In this document: positions 23,692-36,212 of the stretch, one piece after another
How the letters are laid out: each line of letters opens with the position of its first letter
Numbering within the stretch: the first letter of the stretch is position 1
Notes under the pieces: generated by a model
Told to the model about the DNA's origin: nothing
Databases searched by the model: none
What the model saw: the letters and a program-made list of their open reading frames with translations, nothing else
DNA from: Nephromyces sp. MM_2019
Lineage: Eukaryota > Apicomplexa > Aconoidasida > Nephromycida
Length of the DNA: 46,109 nucleotides
Assembly (NCBI GenBank): GCA_015657535.1
Contig: JADHZB010000814.1
Location: forward strand, 2,758-48,866
Direction of reading: 5' to 3'
Translations under genes and position numbers: made by a program

Positions 23692-25585
23692 ATGAAATTT
23701 AATTTTGTTCTTCTAACTTGGCTTATTGCCTTCGTTTTGCTCTTGCGTGACACCTTATGCAAGGATTCTTACGAGCCGACAACTTTTACAGTTATTGCAC
23801 ATCGTGGCGATTCAGGCACCTTGCCTGAATTAACACAGGGGGGGTTCGAATTAGCAATACTTGAAGGCTCTCACTATCTTGAATTTGACGTTGAGTTTTC
23901 AAAAGATGGGGAAATGTATGTACGACATGAACCAAATTTGATCAACACCACTAACGTAAAAGATATGGAACAGTTTAGTGACAGATATACAACTCACGTA
24001 ATTGACTATCCCCCCGAGCAAAGTGGGTATTTTATCATAGATTTCACATCAGAAGAATTGGATACCATTAAATCCAGACAAACCAATGCATTTAGGGACA
24101 GTAGCTATGACGATATAATGCCTATCCCTAAAGTCGAAGATTTTTTCTGTACATTCTACAAAGCTAACCTTTGGCGTGAATGGCTCTCTTTTGAGGCTTC
24201 AAAATGGAATCATAATTCAGAATTTAATTGGGAATTCGCAGACACACTAAAATCAATATGGAAAGGTTCAAATGGTACAGCTCCCATCTTCAGTAAATGT
24301 TTAAACGGCGTTGTTGACTTTTCCTCTAGTCCTAACAGTACGACCCCACTTCGTAGTATGGATGGTAATCAGGTGTTTACTTATTTGAAGCCTAAAATGG
24401 ATTCAAGTTCTCCATTTAACTTTTTCAAACCTATGATAGACCAATTTTTCCCATTTAAAACTACTATTCATGAATCATATTCATCACACAATTGGATTTA
24501 CACTATTTGTAAATTTATGAAACTACCCTCATGCACTAATAAGATTTCTTATTTCCCTGATTCAAAGTCCGCTAAGGATTTTCAAAACCAATATCCAGAT
24601 CCATTTGGTTTACTGGTTGAAATGAAACATTCTGCCTGGTACAAAAACACTACCAACTACAACATGACTTTCGAACTTGACCAGATGTTACATGAATATC
24701 ATTTAGAAAAATTTGGATCGCATGTTATCATCCAATCTTTCGATCAGACAGATTTGGTGTATTTCAGCCAGAAAAACGAATTTCCACTTGTGGAACTCGT
24801 TCTTAAAAGCCCATTCGATAATAAACCTAGCCACTTTAAATCATCAGATAATAGTTTTGAGATTGTAACCGCCGATACAAACAAGATGCGATCAATTGCC
24901 CATGCAGTAGGACCACTTAAAGAACTTTTATATGAAATGAATCCATCAAATGGTTATGCGGAAGGAGCATCGTTTTATGTTAAGGTAACAGTAACATCTT
25001 GATGCAAACTCGTAATAGCTTTAACTTTCCATGATAATGAAATCTTTGTAAACATACCTATAACATCCGAAACATCAAATTACATATTTTTCTCGCTAGG
25101 AATGGAAGGATGCTGGCTTAAAAATTTTCCCTTGGACTTTGAGAAATGAATACTTTTATATTCCTATTAATTTCAACCAAGACCCTTACAGGTAATTAAT
25201 CAGAAACACTTCAAAAATATACTTGTTATACTTTTCTAACACAATCTTGTACGCTTTATTCTAATTTCTAGTAATTTAATTTATCTTAATTATTGTTCTA
25301 TATACTCTTACTATGGAAATTTAATCTTTTTTAAACAAGGATTATATCTTCGGCATTCGTACTATTATTATCAAACTTTATTGAACTACAACATATTCCA
25401 TTAAATTTATTTTTTCTTACAGGGAAATGGATAGTCTTTACAATCTAGGAGTTGATGGCTTCATTACTGATTTTCCTAAAACGGCAAAGATGTACATTGA
25501 ATACTTTATTAAAAATTACAAAAGATTCCCAATATTCACTAAAAGTAATAAAAACCAAAATAAAACCTCCCACGAGGAGCTATAA
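23692..25585 (+). CDS. Secreted glycerophosphodiester phosphodiesterase (GDPD)
   Basis: GDPD enzymes hydrolyse glycerophosphodiesters such as glycerophosphocholine to glycerol-3-phosphate and the alcohol. Exons 23692-24984, 25100-25191 and 25423-25585 are in phase and give 515 residues. ATG at 23692 opens a signal peptide, MKFNFVLLTWLIAFVLLL, ending near LCKDS. Catalytic features: TVIAHRGDSG (H37, R38), YLEFDVEFSKDG (E64, D66) and VRHEPNL (H79), which is the 'E-x-D...DG...H' pattern. Later TIM-barrel strands are FGLLVEMK, HVIIQSFDQ, KIFPWTLRN and GVDGFITDFP, the usual C-terminal 'W.....G.DGIITD.P'. Between residues 130 and 300 is a large insertion with several possible N-glycosylation sites (NGT, NST) and cysteines, so it is longer than bacterial GDPDs (~250 residues). 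Extended GDPDs are known in apicomplexans. Substrate and location beyond the secretory route are not shown by the sequence. Confidence 0.9.
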
Positions 25586-27814
25586 GCACTTTATGTTATT
25601 AAATTTATCTGTCTCTGTATAATTTTGAATTTCCTAGATTCCCTCCCCATTTTTAATCACTATAGGGATTTGTACATAATTTATATAAATTTAACTTTTA
25701 TGTGAAAAACTGATTTTTTAAACTATTTTTTGCAGTTAGATTATTCGAGCTGGGTTTTTTGTACAGCTACACTTCCATTAAATTATAACTTATAACTTTT
25801 TCTTTATTGCATTGAGAGATTCAAGCTTATAAATTTATCTTTTTTAGTATTAAGTACTCAAGAATGTGAATGTTTATTTTTATAAGATATTAGAATATAT
25901 TAAATCAATTAGATTATTAGATCACACAGTCTCTATTGAGAACCATTTTTTTCTTTGTAAAAGATAAATGAAACATACAGCAATATTTTTCTTCCAAAAG
26001 AAAGCCACAAATACTGGGAAATTGTTTAATTTCTATGAATTCCCAAAACATGCATCAAAAATTCCATAATTTTAATATATTTAATGTCTAATTTACATAA
26101 GTTATTAACTTTTCAATTATACAAGTCACATTAGTTTTCTATATAAAGTAAATTAAATAAATAATCCCACCAATTTAGACAATTTTTGCACACAGATAAG
26201 CATAATAAAAACATCCAAACTCTAAAAATCCATACACAGACGATCGATTCAGATATAATCAATTTTTATATTACAGGATAATCCCCGAGGTTTTAAAGAA
26301 TCGATCTAATTATCTGGTCATTAACTTAATCCATAACAATGTCTCTATTTAAAGATAACAATATATTTTTCGTCACTAATTTATTTTGGTAATTTCCCAA
26401 GACAGGACCATATAAAGAGCGTGTTAGCACTCTAATACTTTTTAGGTATATAAATTCGTTTTCTTATATATATTATTCAATCTATGAGTTTGAGAGGGTT
26501 TTTATAACATGAGAGATTATTTTTTAATTATAATAATACATTACATAGTTTCATAAGATAACTCAGATTTGACAAACGAAAATTTCAAATACATGATAAA
26601 TTAAAGGCTTTTAGAGGCCTTGTGATAAAACAATACCTTTTAGTAATATGTTTATATATATATATATATATATAATATATAGTGCATTTGAGACTATTTA
26701 TAGGTATCTCAAGTATAAAATATACGCTTATATATAAATGCTCACACAAATAAAGTATATATACATTTGTACACTATTAAGCGATTAATAAAAAGTAGCA
26801 TATATAAAGTATATATATAAACAAACCTTTTAAGCTAGACACTAGAATAAATTGGTTCAAAACCTTATAAGAACTTTAATCAACTTTCTACATAAAAGTC
26901 ATAAGCATCTACTAAATGTAAAATTCATCAACTTAAAATACAAAACTTTAACACGATAAACAATAGTGAATTTATATCAATTTTTTCATATAGTTTAAAC
27001 ACCAGTATAAAAAGAAACAATAGTTAAAAATAAGTTTAGAAACTAGGTTGCATAATAGAAACGTCTTCACAAGGTAAAATTAAGATATGTAATTAGAGTT
27101 GAATTAAATATATATTATTACACATCATTTATGTGTTATAATCAAAATGCATAACTAACAGTTTCATATATATTATAAGAATGGACACAAAAATAAGTTA
27201 AAGCTTACGAATTGCTCAATTACAATATACACATAATCTTTTATTTCTCTGATATTTGTTATAAATTCGTTGATGTTGTTATCTAAATCCTGTATATATA
27301 ACATAAGCCCAATTACTCTCATGATCTGCTATTGTATCCAATGAGAATTTGACACTTTAATTCAATTTTTATTACATTATCTTCTGGATAAGGTCTTGAA
27401 CACTTCTACAAAACACAAAAACTCACAACATTAACCACATTACTACACAACAAATACATTATAACTTAAGAGCTTTAGAATAAGACGATAACTAGCCCAC
27501 CCAAAAACAAGCCTAACAAAATAATTACGTCCCACATAAATAAAACATCTATATATATATACCTTAAAACAAAAGACTACACTTATACACACATTCAAAC
27601 TCATAAACACAAAAGTACACCCTCACACACGAACTAACCAGCCTCACACACACCATATTCTCGCACACATCATTGAACACATACATATACACATTCACAA
27701 AACCAGCATATCTTAAAATCAACAGCTGATTGTAATAGCCAATGGAGCAACGTAAACTTCATTTACAATAAGGCAAATAAAGTTGATACTTTTTTGTATA
27801 AATTCAGTTTGAAA
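25586..27814. other. 2.2-kb intergenic region, no gene seen
   Basis: AT-rich sequence with a (TA)n run near 26650-26680. From about 27420 to 27720 the plus strand becomes A/C-rich with ACAC and CACAC words, which leads up to the start of the NADAR-fusion gene. No exon with a recognisable peptide was found. Confidence 0.6.
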
Positions 27815-30800
27815 ATGTTCAAACTATCCAAATCTATACGTAAGGAACTTCCTAAATTTACACAACACAAACAAGCTCCTAAATCAAATACATCGACAAA
27901 CTCTTCAATCGCCAATGAAGTCTCACTTGAGCCAAAGCAACCACCTAACAATTTACCCACAACTTCTACCACAAAAAAACCAACCTCAGCTACCCCAGCT
28001 CAACACATACAATTACCCTATGTGGACAACACACCCACAACGCCCCATCTTTTTACTAGGCTCGATGCTTTCACAGGGGCCTTCAGCTGGCTTGGTTTGA
28101 TATACCCAGTAAGTGTGTACTACAATGGCCACCCTTTCCCCTCAGCCTACCATGCACTAATTATGGCACAGTATGAGTCGGTAGAAATTGACCAAATTAA
28201 TCAATTAAGCAAAGAGGAAGAATTGTTGGCTTATACCAAAGACAAAACGGTAATTGATTTGTAGCTTCAATTTTTATTCTCAATTCGACTATCTGTTTAA
28301 TTTTAGACACATTGACTAACATTTTGAATAAGATTGTAGAGTGTTAACTTTTATATAGTGGCATCACACATATCTTACTTTTCTAGGAAACTAAGGACTG
28401 GCAAAAAACCAGGCTAAAAATCATGGAACAGATCCAACGTGATAAATTTCGAAGAAGCGAAGGTTACACTTAATAATAATTACTTAAATTTATAAATAAA
28501 AACTTTAAATGCGCTGATGCATTGATTATGTATAATATATGCGTTATTTATAAAATTTGTAATTGTATTGAATGTGTAAATATTTTTAGTTTTAAAATTA
28601 TATAAAAACATATAAATAACCCCAAACATAAACACTCGATGTTTTAATTATTCAGAGCTACAAGGAAAACTCAAAGAAACAGGGAATCGTCAATTAGTTT
28701 GGACTAACAGGCACGACTCTTTCTTTGGTAGTGTTAACAGCACTGGTCAAAATCATCTTGGACGGATATTAGAACAAATTAGGGATGATATTAACAATGG
28801 AGATGAATTTATTGGTAATTAATAATCGTTTTTCAATTTTTATTCCTCAATATCCAAGATATTTCTTAGACAAGAATGTGTTACATACTTATTGAACCTA
28901 TGCCATTTATGTATTAAATGAGTTTTGAATACCTAAGGAATAAGTTCCCAATATGTATATTCTTTGGTGTTTGTATGACACTTATGTTGTTTAAATTTAA
29001 ATTTTAGTTTTATAAGATATATATTTAAATATAATCTGCGTCAGTTATCACTCAAAATGAAAAAACTACATATAGATCTTACATAAAATCTCGCTATAAT
29101 ACATAAAATTTCACACAGCTTGGCTACTTATGTGCCATGACATCAACACGGATATGAACACACAGCCAACTATACGTATGGTTGAAACAAAGGAAGGCTT
29201 AGATGAGAAAAAAATTATTGAACTCAAAAACAAGTCATACTACAAGATTGGAAAATTACCTGATAACGATATTATCCCCCTCAACCCTTCTGTTAGCCGA
29301 AGACATGCCTTAATTACTTCCCTTAAGGTGAAATTTTATAGTTAGACATTATAACTATCATAAGTATATACAATTCACTATAGCTATAAGTTTTATTTCC
29401 CACAAATATATTCATAAATATATAATGGATTGATACATATATAGACATGAACTTTACTACTCTTTATAAGTTCTAATACACATAATTGCACTATATATAA
29501 AGCTAAACTAAATAAATTGTTTAATTAAATGAGACACATATATATGTATATATATATATATATTTATATATAGAATGGAGAGGTATTGATATTTGATCTA
29601 AAATCAAAGTCGAAAACATATTTAAACGGTAATCAATTAGAAACTGACCACTTTGGCTATTCACTTAAAAATTTGGACGTAATTACACTTGGAACATCTA
29701 GCCGCAAATATAGTGTTGAGGTAAACTTAATAACAAAAATTTGTGAAAAATTATAACATCTATTTCTGTGTGAATAACTTCTTTCTTATATATCAGTAAC
29801 TTTTCTAATAGGTGTTAAACATCAATTTAAAGTAATTAAATAATCGCCTTTACACCTTCAGATTGATAACAAAAATGTAATGGAAAATTTAGAAAAGAGG
29901 GTACGAGATTTAAATAGAGAAATCAAACAACTATCTGGCGATGTTGACACATCGATGGGTGTATTTATACAAGGAAGTACAAAGGTTAGAATTAAAAGAA
30001 GGTTTAAATAACCTTGATATTTTAGTTGCTAATTGATATTAACAATTTATGAATAACCATATTCACAAATGAATTTTTCCTTATGCATTTTAATATTATT
30101 ACCCAAAAGCCCTCAAATACCTATATATAATAAGTTGTTTCTATAGAGCTTTGTTTTAAAGATACCTTTTTGTAAATGTATTGTTTCATATGAGTGATAT
30201 CCTATATATATACATACAACAACTACGAATGTATAGGAATTAGATTATTTCTTTTGAAATGCTAAATATGTCTTAGCACATATTTTATTTATAAAATATG
30301 TGCTACCCCACATTTGATTGACTACGTATCACCTGTAGGTTTTTGTTGGAAATCTTTCCTTTGACACTGATAGAAATGACCTCGAGGAATTTTTTTCGGG
30401 ATGTGGTGAAATAAAATCTATCCATATCCCTCAAAAGCGCACCTCTGAAATGGATAATGAATCCACAGGTTAATATGAACGATTTTATTGCATTGTATTT
30501 TTCTTTTTAAGACATTCAAGAAAATTAATAATCAATCTATAACAAAGCACCAATTATTGAACTAAAATCAGAAATAAATAAACTCAACTCACTTACTTGA
30601 CACTTTTCAAGGTGATTACTGTACTCGAGGAATTGCATTTATAGATTTTTACACTCCAGCCCCAACAAAAATTGCTATCTTGAAAGATGGGAGATCCCTC
30701 AACAACAGAGCTATTAAGGTAATGCACACTCTATACATTCTAATTGTAGATATAGGTAGAATATATATGAATCCATAACACTATTAAAACTTCTGATACT

Positions 30801-31540
30801 AAAATAAACAGGTAAATATGATCGATCCAAAAGACAAACAGAAGGAACATTTTCCGCAGGATTCAAATATCGGGAGGAGATTATATCAGCAAAATTCTCA
30901 AAGAAATAATTATCACCAGAAATCTCATCACAGGGGAACTGTTAATGATCAACTCAGGAGAGACGATAGTAGCAGACATAGAGCTGAAGGTAGATCCCCT
31001 GAACTTCATGATAGGGTGACTCATAGAAATCGCACCAGATCACCTGAGGGTCGAATGAGGTCTCCTGTGGGTGGCCATAGAGCGCTTAATAAGCATCGCA
31101 TCAGATCACCTGACGGCTATCAGAGAGCGCATAATAAACGGCGGATTAGATCCCCTGAAAGGGATACAAGAACGCTCCCTAAGCGTCGAGTGAGACCACC
31201 TGAGGGTGATGACGGTGGAGCGATTGATAGGTTGGAAATTAAATCTTCTCAAAGTAATGAAATAGAGCAATATAAAGATCGTATGAGATCATTTGAAAAT
31301 GATAATAGAACACTTGATAAGCATAGAGAAAATTCCTTTGAGAAAAGCGACTCCCAAGATTCAGATAAACACCATAGAAGACCTTACAAACGCAATAGAT
31401 CGCCTCATAAACACCATAAAAAATCTCCACCACAGCATCACAAAGGACCTTCTAAACAGCCCAGCAAGACTACTGAACACCGTATAAATTATTCCGAACG
31501 CCATAGATCATTATCACCACAATCCAGGAGTACATCCTAA
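27815..31540 (+). CDS. NADAR-FHA-RRM-RS fusion protein, 704 residues, nine exons
   Basis: Exons 27815-28249, 28387-28462, 28656-28814, 29119-29327, 29574-29720, 29862-29984, 30339-30468, 30612-30718 and 30812-31540 all join in phase. Residues 1-78 are disordered, Pro/Thr/Lys-rich. Residues about 79-222 match the NADAR (YbiA/DUF1768) fold: GAFSWLG...VYYNGHPFPSAYHAL, then KDWQKTRLKIMEQIQRDKF, then FFGSVNSTGQNHLGRILEQI. The usual Glu of 'P-S-x-E-H' is Tyr112, and the usual Trp of 'YWG' is Phe194. Residues about 260-342 are an FHA domain: YYKIGKLPDND, SVSRRHALI, KTYLNG, and VITLGTSSRKYSVE, which most resembles NIPP1. Residues 343-383 are a short coiled coil. Residues 384-462 are an RRM with RNP2 VFVGNL and RNP1-like RGIAFIDF. 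The tail (463-704) is rich in Arg, Ser and His with RSPE/RSPD repeats, like SR proteins. This suggests a nuclear mRNA-splicing factor that reads phosphopeptides and RNA; the NADAR role is unknown. I know of no named protein with this domain order. Confidence 0.85.
31052..31231 (+). repeat. 45-bp tandem repeat coding for RIRSPxGxxRxxNKR units
   Basis: Four 45-nt units start at 31052, 31097, 31142 and 31187 in the last exon of the NADAR-FHA-RRM gene. They encode 15-residue units such as RMRSPVGGHRALNKH and RIRSPDGYQRAHNKR. A related but out-of-register copy (RMRSFENDNRTLDKH) begins at 31280. Each unit carries an RSP dipeptide-type phosphorylation site expected in RS-domain proteins, so the repeat multiplies kinase sites. 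Confidence 0.8.
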
Positions 31541-33162
31541 CCTCAGTCAAATACAAAAAAATATGATAAAAATGAAAGTTATCATGAGAAACATAGCTCA
31601 AAAAGTTCGATCAATCCACACTTATTAAATATACAAAAGGATATAAATTTTGGCCCAAATATAACTTTTTTATGATTATTACGCAGACTTTAATCTGACT
31701 AGATGTTATAGAAATGTTTTTCCAGTATTTTATAAACTACATTCTCATAATAACTCTACCTAATATATTATTTCCTTTGCAAGAGTTTTGAAAATCTAAT
31801 TGGTTACTCAATTCATTGACTTTATAAACTAACCACTTTCCTTACACACAAGTCTAGCAAATGTATGAAAATTTTTAAACTAGGAATTTGATAGAAATGA
31901 GAAACTTAGGAAACAAAGGTTATCTAAAGTATTTTAAATCAATTTTTTTCGGAAATGAAAACTTTTGTAACTTAGAACTTTATAAATAGCTTTAAATATT
32001 TAGATATGTTATACCAAGTTTTATCAATCTTGAATACAAGGATTCATATATCAAAGTTGACTTTCCAAGTTCATAGTCTTAATATTAAAACTCCTAAATT
32101 ATTCCAAATTGCATTACTTAGTTTAGTGAGATATATCACATAAATAGCACAAGTATAGATACACTCGTATACTTTTAACTAAGTATGTAGCAAAATATTT
32201 TAACTAGATATAATAATCATATTGGTAGAACTACCCAAACCCAGAGATAATAAAGTTGCCAAAGCAAATAATAAATCCGTGCTTGAACGACATAACCAAG
32301 AATAAGAAACAACTAACTAATGAAACTTTAACTCTTCAATCTACTTTTTTATTATAACAATGCAAACAAATAAATAGACATATATGCACACCCAACTACC
32401 TCGACGTTGCACACACACAACCTTATTCTTGCTAAATGATTCAACATTTAATAAAGCCTATTACTATCAATTGTGTCAATGTGTAAGTAAAATTTCAAGT
32501 GATACACCACTTATCCAATTATAGTTAGCACATAACTTATGTCTTGGTTGATGGATCTAAATAAGTCAGCAAAAGCGCTTAGAAATGTAACAAGCATTCA
32601 TTTTTTAGTCCACATCTGCAACTTTCTTTTACACATGTAAATATAGGACTTGATCATTTTTTCCCTTTCAAAACAATGTTCATGAAAAAAGTATCTAACC
32701 TAACAATACCTTTATAAGAAATATTTATCTATTAAGCTAAATCAACTCACATATTTACCTTTACTTTAATCAATACTTCTACTTTTCATTAGTATAACAA
32801 TACTTTGGATGAAAAGTACATATCTTTTCAACATTTAAATTTCTCTGCTGAAATTTCAAAATTTTCTTATCATTCAAACAGCTCTTTATCAATTCAATTA
32901 ATAACTGGTAATGTCTTGCAATCTGCCAATTATTGTGCTATTTTAGAACAATCTTCATAAATTCTTCCACACAGTAATATACTCAACGAATCACTGAAAA
33001 CTTTGAAACTATCTGCCTCACCCTAACCTTAACTATTTTATCTAATAGGCGTACGTACACATAGCTTTCTGTTCTCTTGATGATATTTAGCTAGGATATT
33101 ATAGCTCAAAATTCACAATCTTTATGAATTCAATATATATTTGACAGCATTTGCCATAAAAT
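31541..33162. other. Intergenic region, no gene seen
   Basis: About 1.6 kb of AT-rich DNA between two plus-strand genes. No exon, RNA gene or notable repeat was found. Confidence 0.55.
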
Positions 33163-34172
33163 ATGGAGTCTATGAAAGATAAAACCTCTTCTCAAGCCAC
33201 GGCTAAGCAAGATGAACCTGATCTTTATCCAGAAGAAGAATTAACCGAGGGCAACTGGAATACACCAAATGTAAACTTATAAATTTTTTATTTCTTTAAC
33301 TACTATATTTATTAAGAATCTACATTAAACCATCAGGTGAAAGCAATAGATGTAAAAGTTGTAACGGGAGAAGAGGAAGAAAATATTTTTTGGTCTCACA
33401 GGGCAAGATTATACCGTTGGAATGATAACCAATGGAAACAAAGGGGATCTGGTGAAGCAAAGCTGTTAGAGGACAAACAAACCAAAAAAATACGATTTCT
33501 TATGAGGCAAGACAAAACTCTTAAGGTTGTCGCTAATCATTATGGTAAGTTTTAACTGACTTGAGAACAAACTATTCCTAACACCAACTTGAATACATTA
33601 GTCTTCGCGATATTACTTTTTGGCTCAACATATCAAACTATACCTACCCAACTATTTTAGTGTTATCTTCCGATGGATTTTGTAAGTTGTCCCTTAACTC
33701 CGGTAGCGATCGTATCTGGGTTTGGGCTGTGATGGACTTTGCTGAAGATTCCATACAGAGCGAGCAATTTGCCCTAAAATTCGCTACAATTGAACGTAAG
33801 ATTTAACCCCACTTAATAAATCCCGTACAATTTACTAATTTATGATTTTTGCATACTTTTAACACATTTGTATTTTCAGAGGCAAATATGTTCAGGGAAA
33901 AATTCAATGAAGCCAGTGACAGGAATAAAACAATATACTACAAGGCCATGGGTGATATGAATGCAGAAAAGGGTAAAGAGGAAACTGGAGAAAGTGTGAA
34001 GACTAATAATGAACAAAAGGAAGAAAACAAAGAATCCAATACTGAGCAAAAGGAGGAAAACACGGACTCCAACAATGAACAAAAGGAAGAAAAGAAAGAA
34101 TTAAGTAACGATCAAAATGACGAACCTAAGGAAACAAAGAAGGAACAAACTACTACTACTGGAACAGCATAA
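33163..34172 (+). CDS. RANBP1: Ran-binding protein 1 (RanBP1)
   Basis: RanBP1 binds Ran-GTP and, with RanGAP, helps release Ran-GTP from export complexes in the cytoplasm. Exons 33163-33270, 33337-33544, 33661-33795 and 33880-34172 are in phase and give 247 residues. The Ran-binding domain spans about 37-165 and is classic: VKVVTGEEEENIF, RARLYRW, WKQRGSGEAKLLEDK, KKIRFLMRQDKTLKVVANHY, and VWAVMDFAEDSIQSEQFALK. The C-terminal ~75 residues are a Glu/Lys-rich, low-complexity tail with a repeated NEQKEEN-type unit, then TTTTGTA. Such acidic tails are common in RanBP1. There is no FG repeat or zinc finger, so it is the small soluble form and not a nucleoporin. Confidence 0.94.
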
Positions 34173-36212
34173 ACTGAAGCCCAGAAAGAGAAAGAAACAA
34201 ACTAAGGAATATAATGAATCCTCTAATTTCGACCAATACCTACAAGCAAATACATTTTCCCCTTTGATAGATACTTTGGTTTTCAAAAATAAATTGGTTG
34301 GAATGGAATATATAAAAGTTTTTGTAACCTGATTTAACTTTTTTTATTCTACGGAACTTACATAGCCTTTTATCTAAATTACAATTTTAGGATATAAAAC
34401 TTATAATATTCGCATCTAACAAAACAAACTACATAAATAATACATCTTTCTATAACTTAATAAAATAAATATAATTTATATGATTAACATAATCAAAAAT
34501 TAACCAACATTCTTCCATATATAACAAATCCCCACATTTGATTTTGATATAGATTGAAATCAAAAATAAGAAAATTCCTAATTAAACTATCTCTACAACA
34601 TGTTGAAAAATTCAAATTTGAAGTTTAATTGTTTACCCTTGTGTAAAAGTATAGCTTAGTTTATATAAATACTTAATTGCAATAACAATTGCACCAGTTT
34701 TTAATTATCTGGAATGTTTTGGTCTAACTCAATTTAATTTGTAGCTTATAAAAAGTTATATAATTTTGTTTCGGCTTGAAGATTCACTTGCTAGATATTT
34801 GTTTGATTTTAAGAGTAGATGTGATATAGATAATAATGTAGAGAATAGATTGAATTGATATATTATAGCTCACGTAAATACTTTAAAGATTAGGTATATA
34901 TTATATATATATATAAATTATAAAGTGTTAAGGGATGACTATATATATATAAATAAATTGAAATTTTAATGGAATTACAAAAAATGTAAATTTTAAATTA
35001 TCCAACAAGGATGTGTGTGATATTTTCCATAAATATTTAAATATATAGCCCAAAAGAAGAAGAAGAAAAACAATAATAAATTGCGATTATAACAAGTATA
35101 TGTGAATAGCTGACCACTTTATTAGGTTGTAATCTTTGAATTAAAATAATTTCAAGACATAACATTTATATATATATAATTCTCGAAAGCTGCTTAAGTA
35201 AAATAATTATCAGGCTTTTGATTAAAGTAGATAAATAAACAAATAATAAAAAATTCAAACTTATAGATGTTATATAAAGTATACTTTTTTAGACAATAAA
35301 TATCAATTTTCCATATTCCATTTAATTATATTTTTGACCCAAATTAATTCAGTTCTTTAAGTTATTCCTTTTTATTTAATTTTTATTTCTACTCAAAATT
35401 TATTGAAAGGAGATTCATTACAATTTTCTTTTACGTTAAATAACTCCCCCAATTTTTTTAATTGTTTTTTATTTTAACTTTTCCCTTAGGGAGAATAAAA
35501 AGGAAAAAAATAAACTGTTTTTATTTATAACATAATTTGTGTAAATATATCTACCAAAGCAAATTTATTTTAAACTCATTTGATCATTATCTTTTTGATT
35601 AAATTTTTATATACAAAATATTTATTAACTCTAATAATATATATATATATATATACATACATACTCTTGAGCAAACTTTGATGCTTTAAGCTAATTAAAA
35701 CATTTATTGGAAAACAAATTTTAAATAGATAAATAATTTAAATTGTATAATTTTATCAAATGTACAAAATATTTTAAATAAGTTTATTCCCAAAAGTACA
35801 CATTTATTTTTTTTTTACAAACAATTGAAACGACTAACAAAAATTGAAAAAATTGATCAATTTTTAAACACTTTCAACAATCTGTAAATATATACTTGAA
35901 TCTAAACAAAGAAGTTAATCCAATTTTCAATATTAATTATTTCCAGGTTAGCTTATTTATTATACACAAAATAACTTAATTATATATATATATATATATA
36001 TAATTTAATTTAAACTAATTCATAATTTTTTAAATGCACAGAAAATCAAATGATATATATACCTAAACACATAATTATATGCTATATAAAACGCATATCA
36101 GATATCACATCCACAACTTTCCACATTTACGAATTTAGTTTACACACACATTATACCATTGCACCATTCCACAAAGCATAGACTGCAATATATAAAATTG
36201 TATGCGTATAGG
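34173..36212. other. 2-kb intergenic region, no gene seen
   Basis: Extremely AT-rich, with (TA)n tracts near 34894-34913, 35636-35655 and 35981-36003 and many poly-A/T runs. No believable exon. It must hold the promoter of the ATP sulfurylase/APS kinase gene. Confidence 0.6.

Noticed and set aside
9061..31540. A functional link between DPH7 (the diphthamide residue is a known ADP-ribosylation target) and the NADAR fusion
   Set aside because: The genes are about 17 kb apart with unrelated genes between them, and nothing in the sequence ties them together.
33876..34286. Minus-strand open frames rich in Phe, Leu and Ser
   Set aside because: They are antisense to the Glu/Lys-rich tail of RanBP1 and have no independent support.
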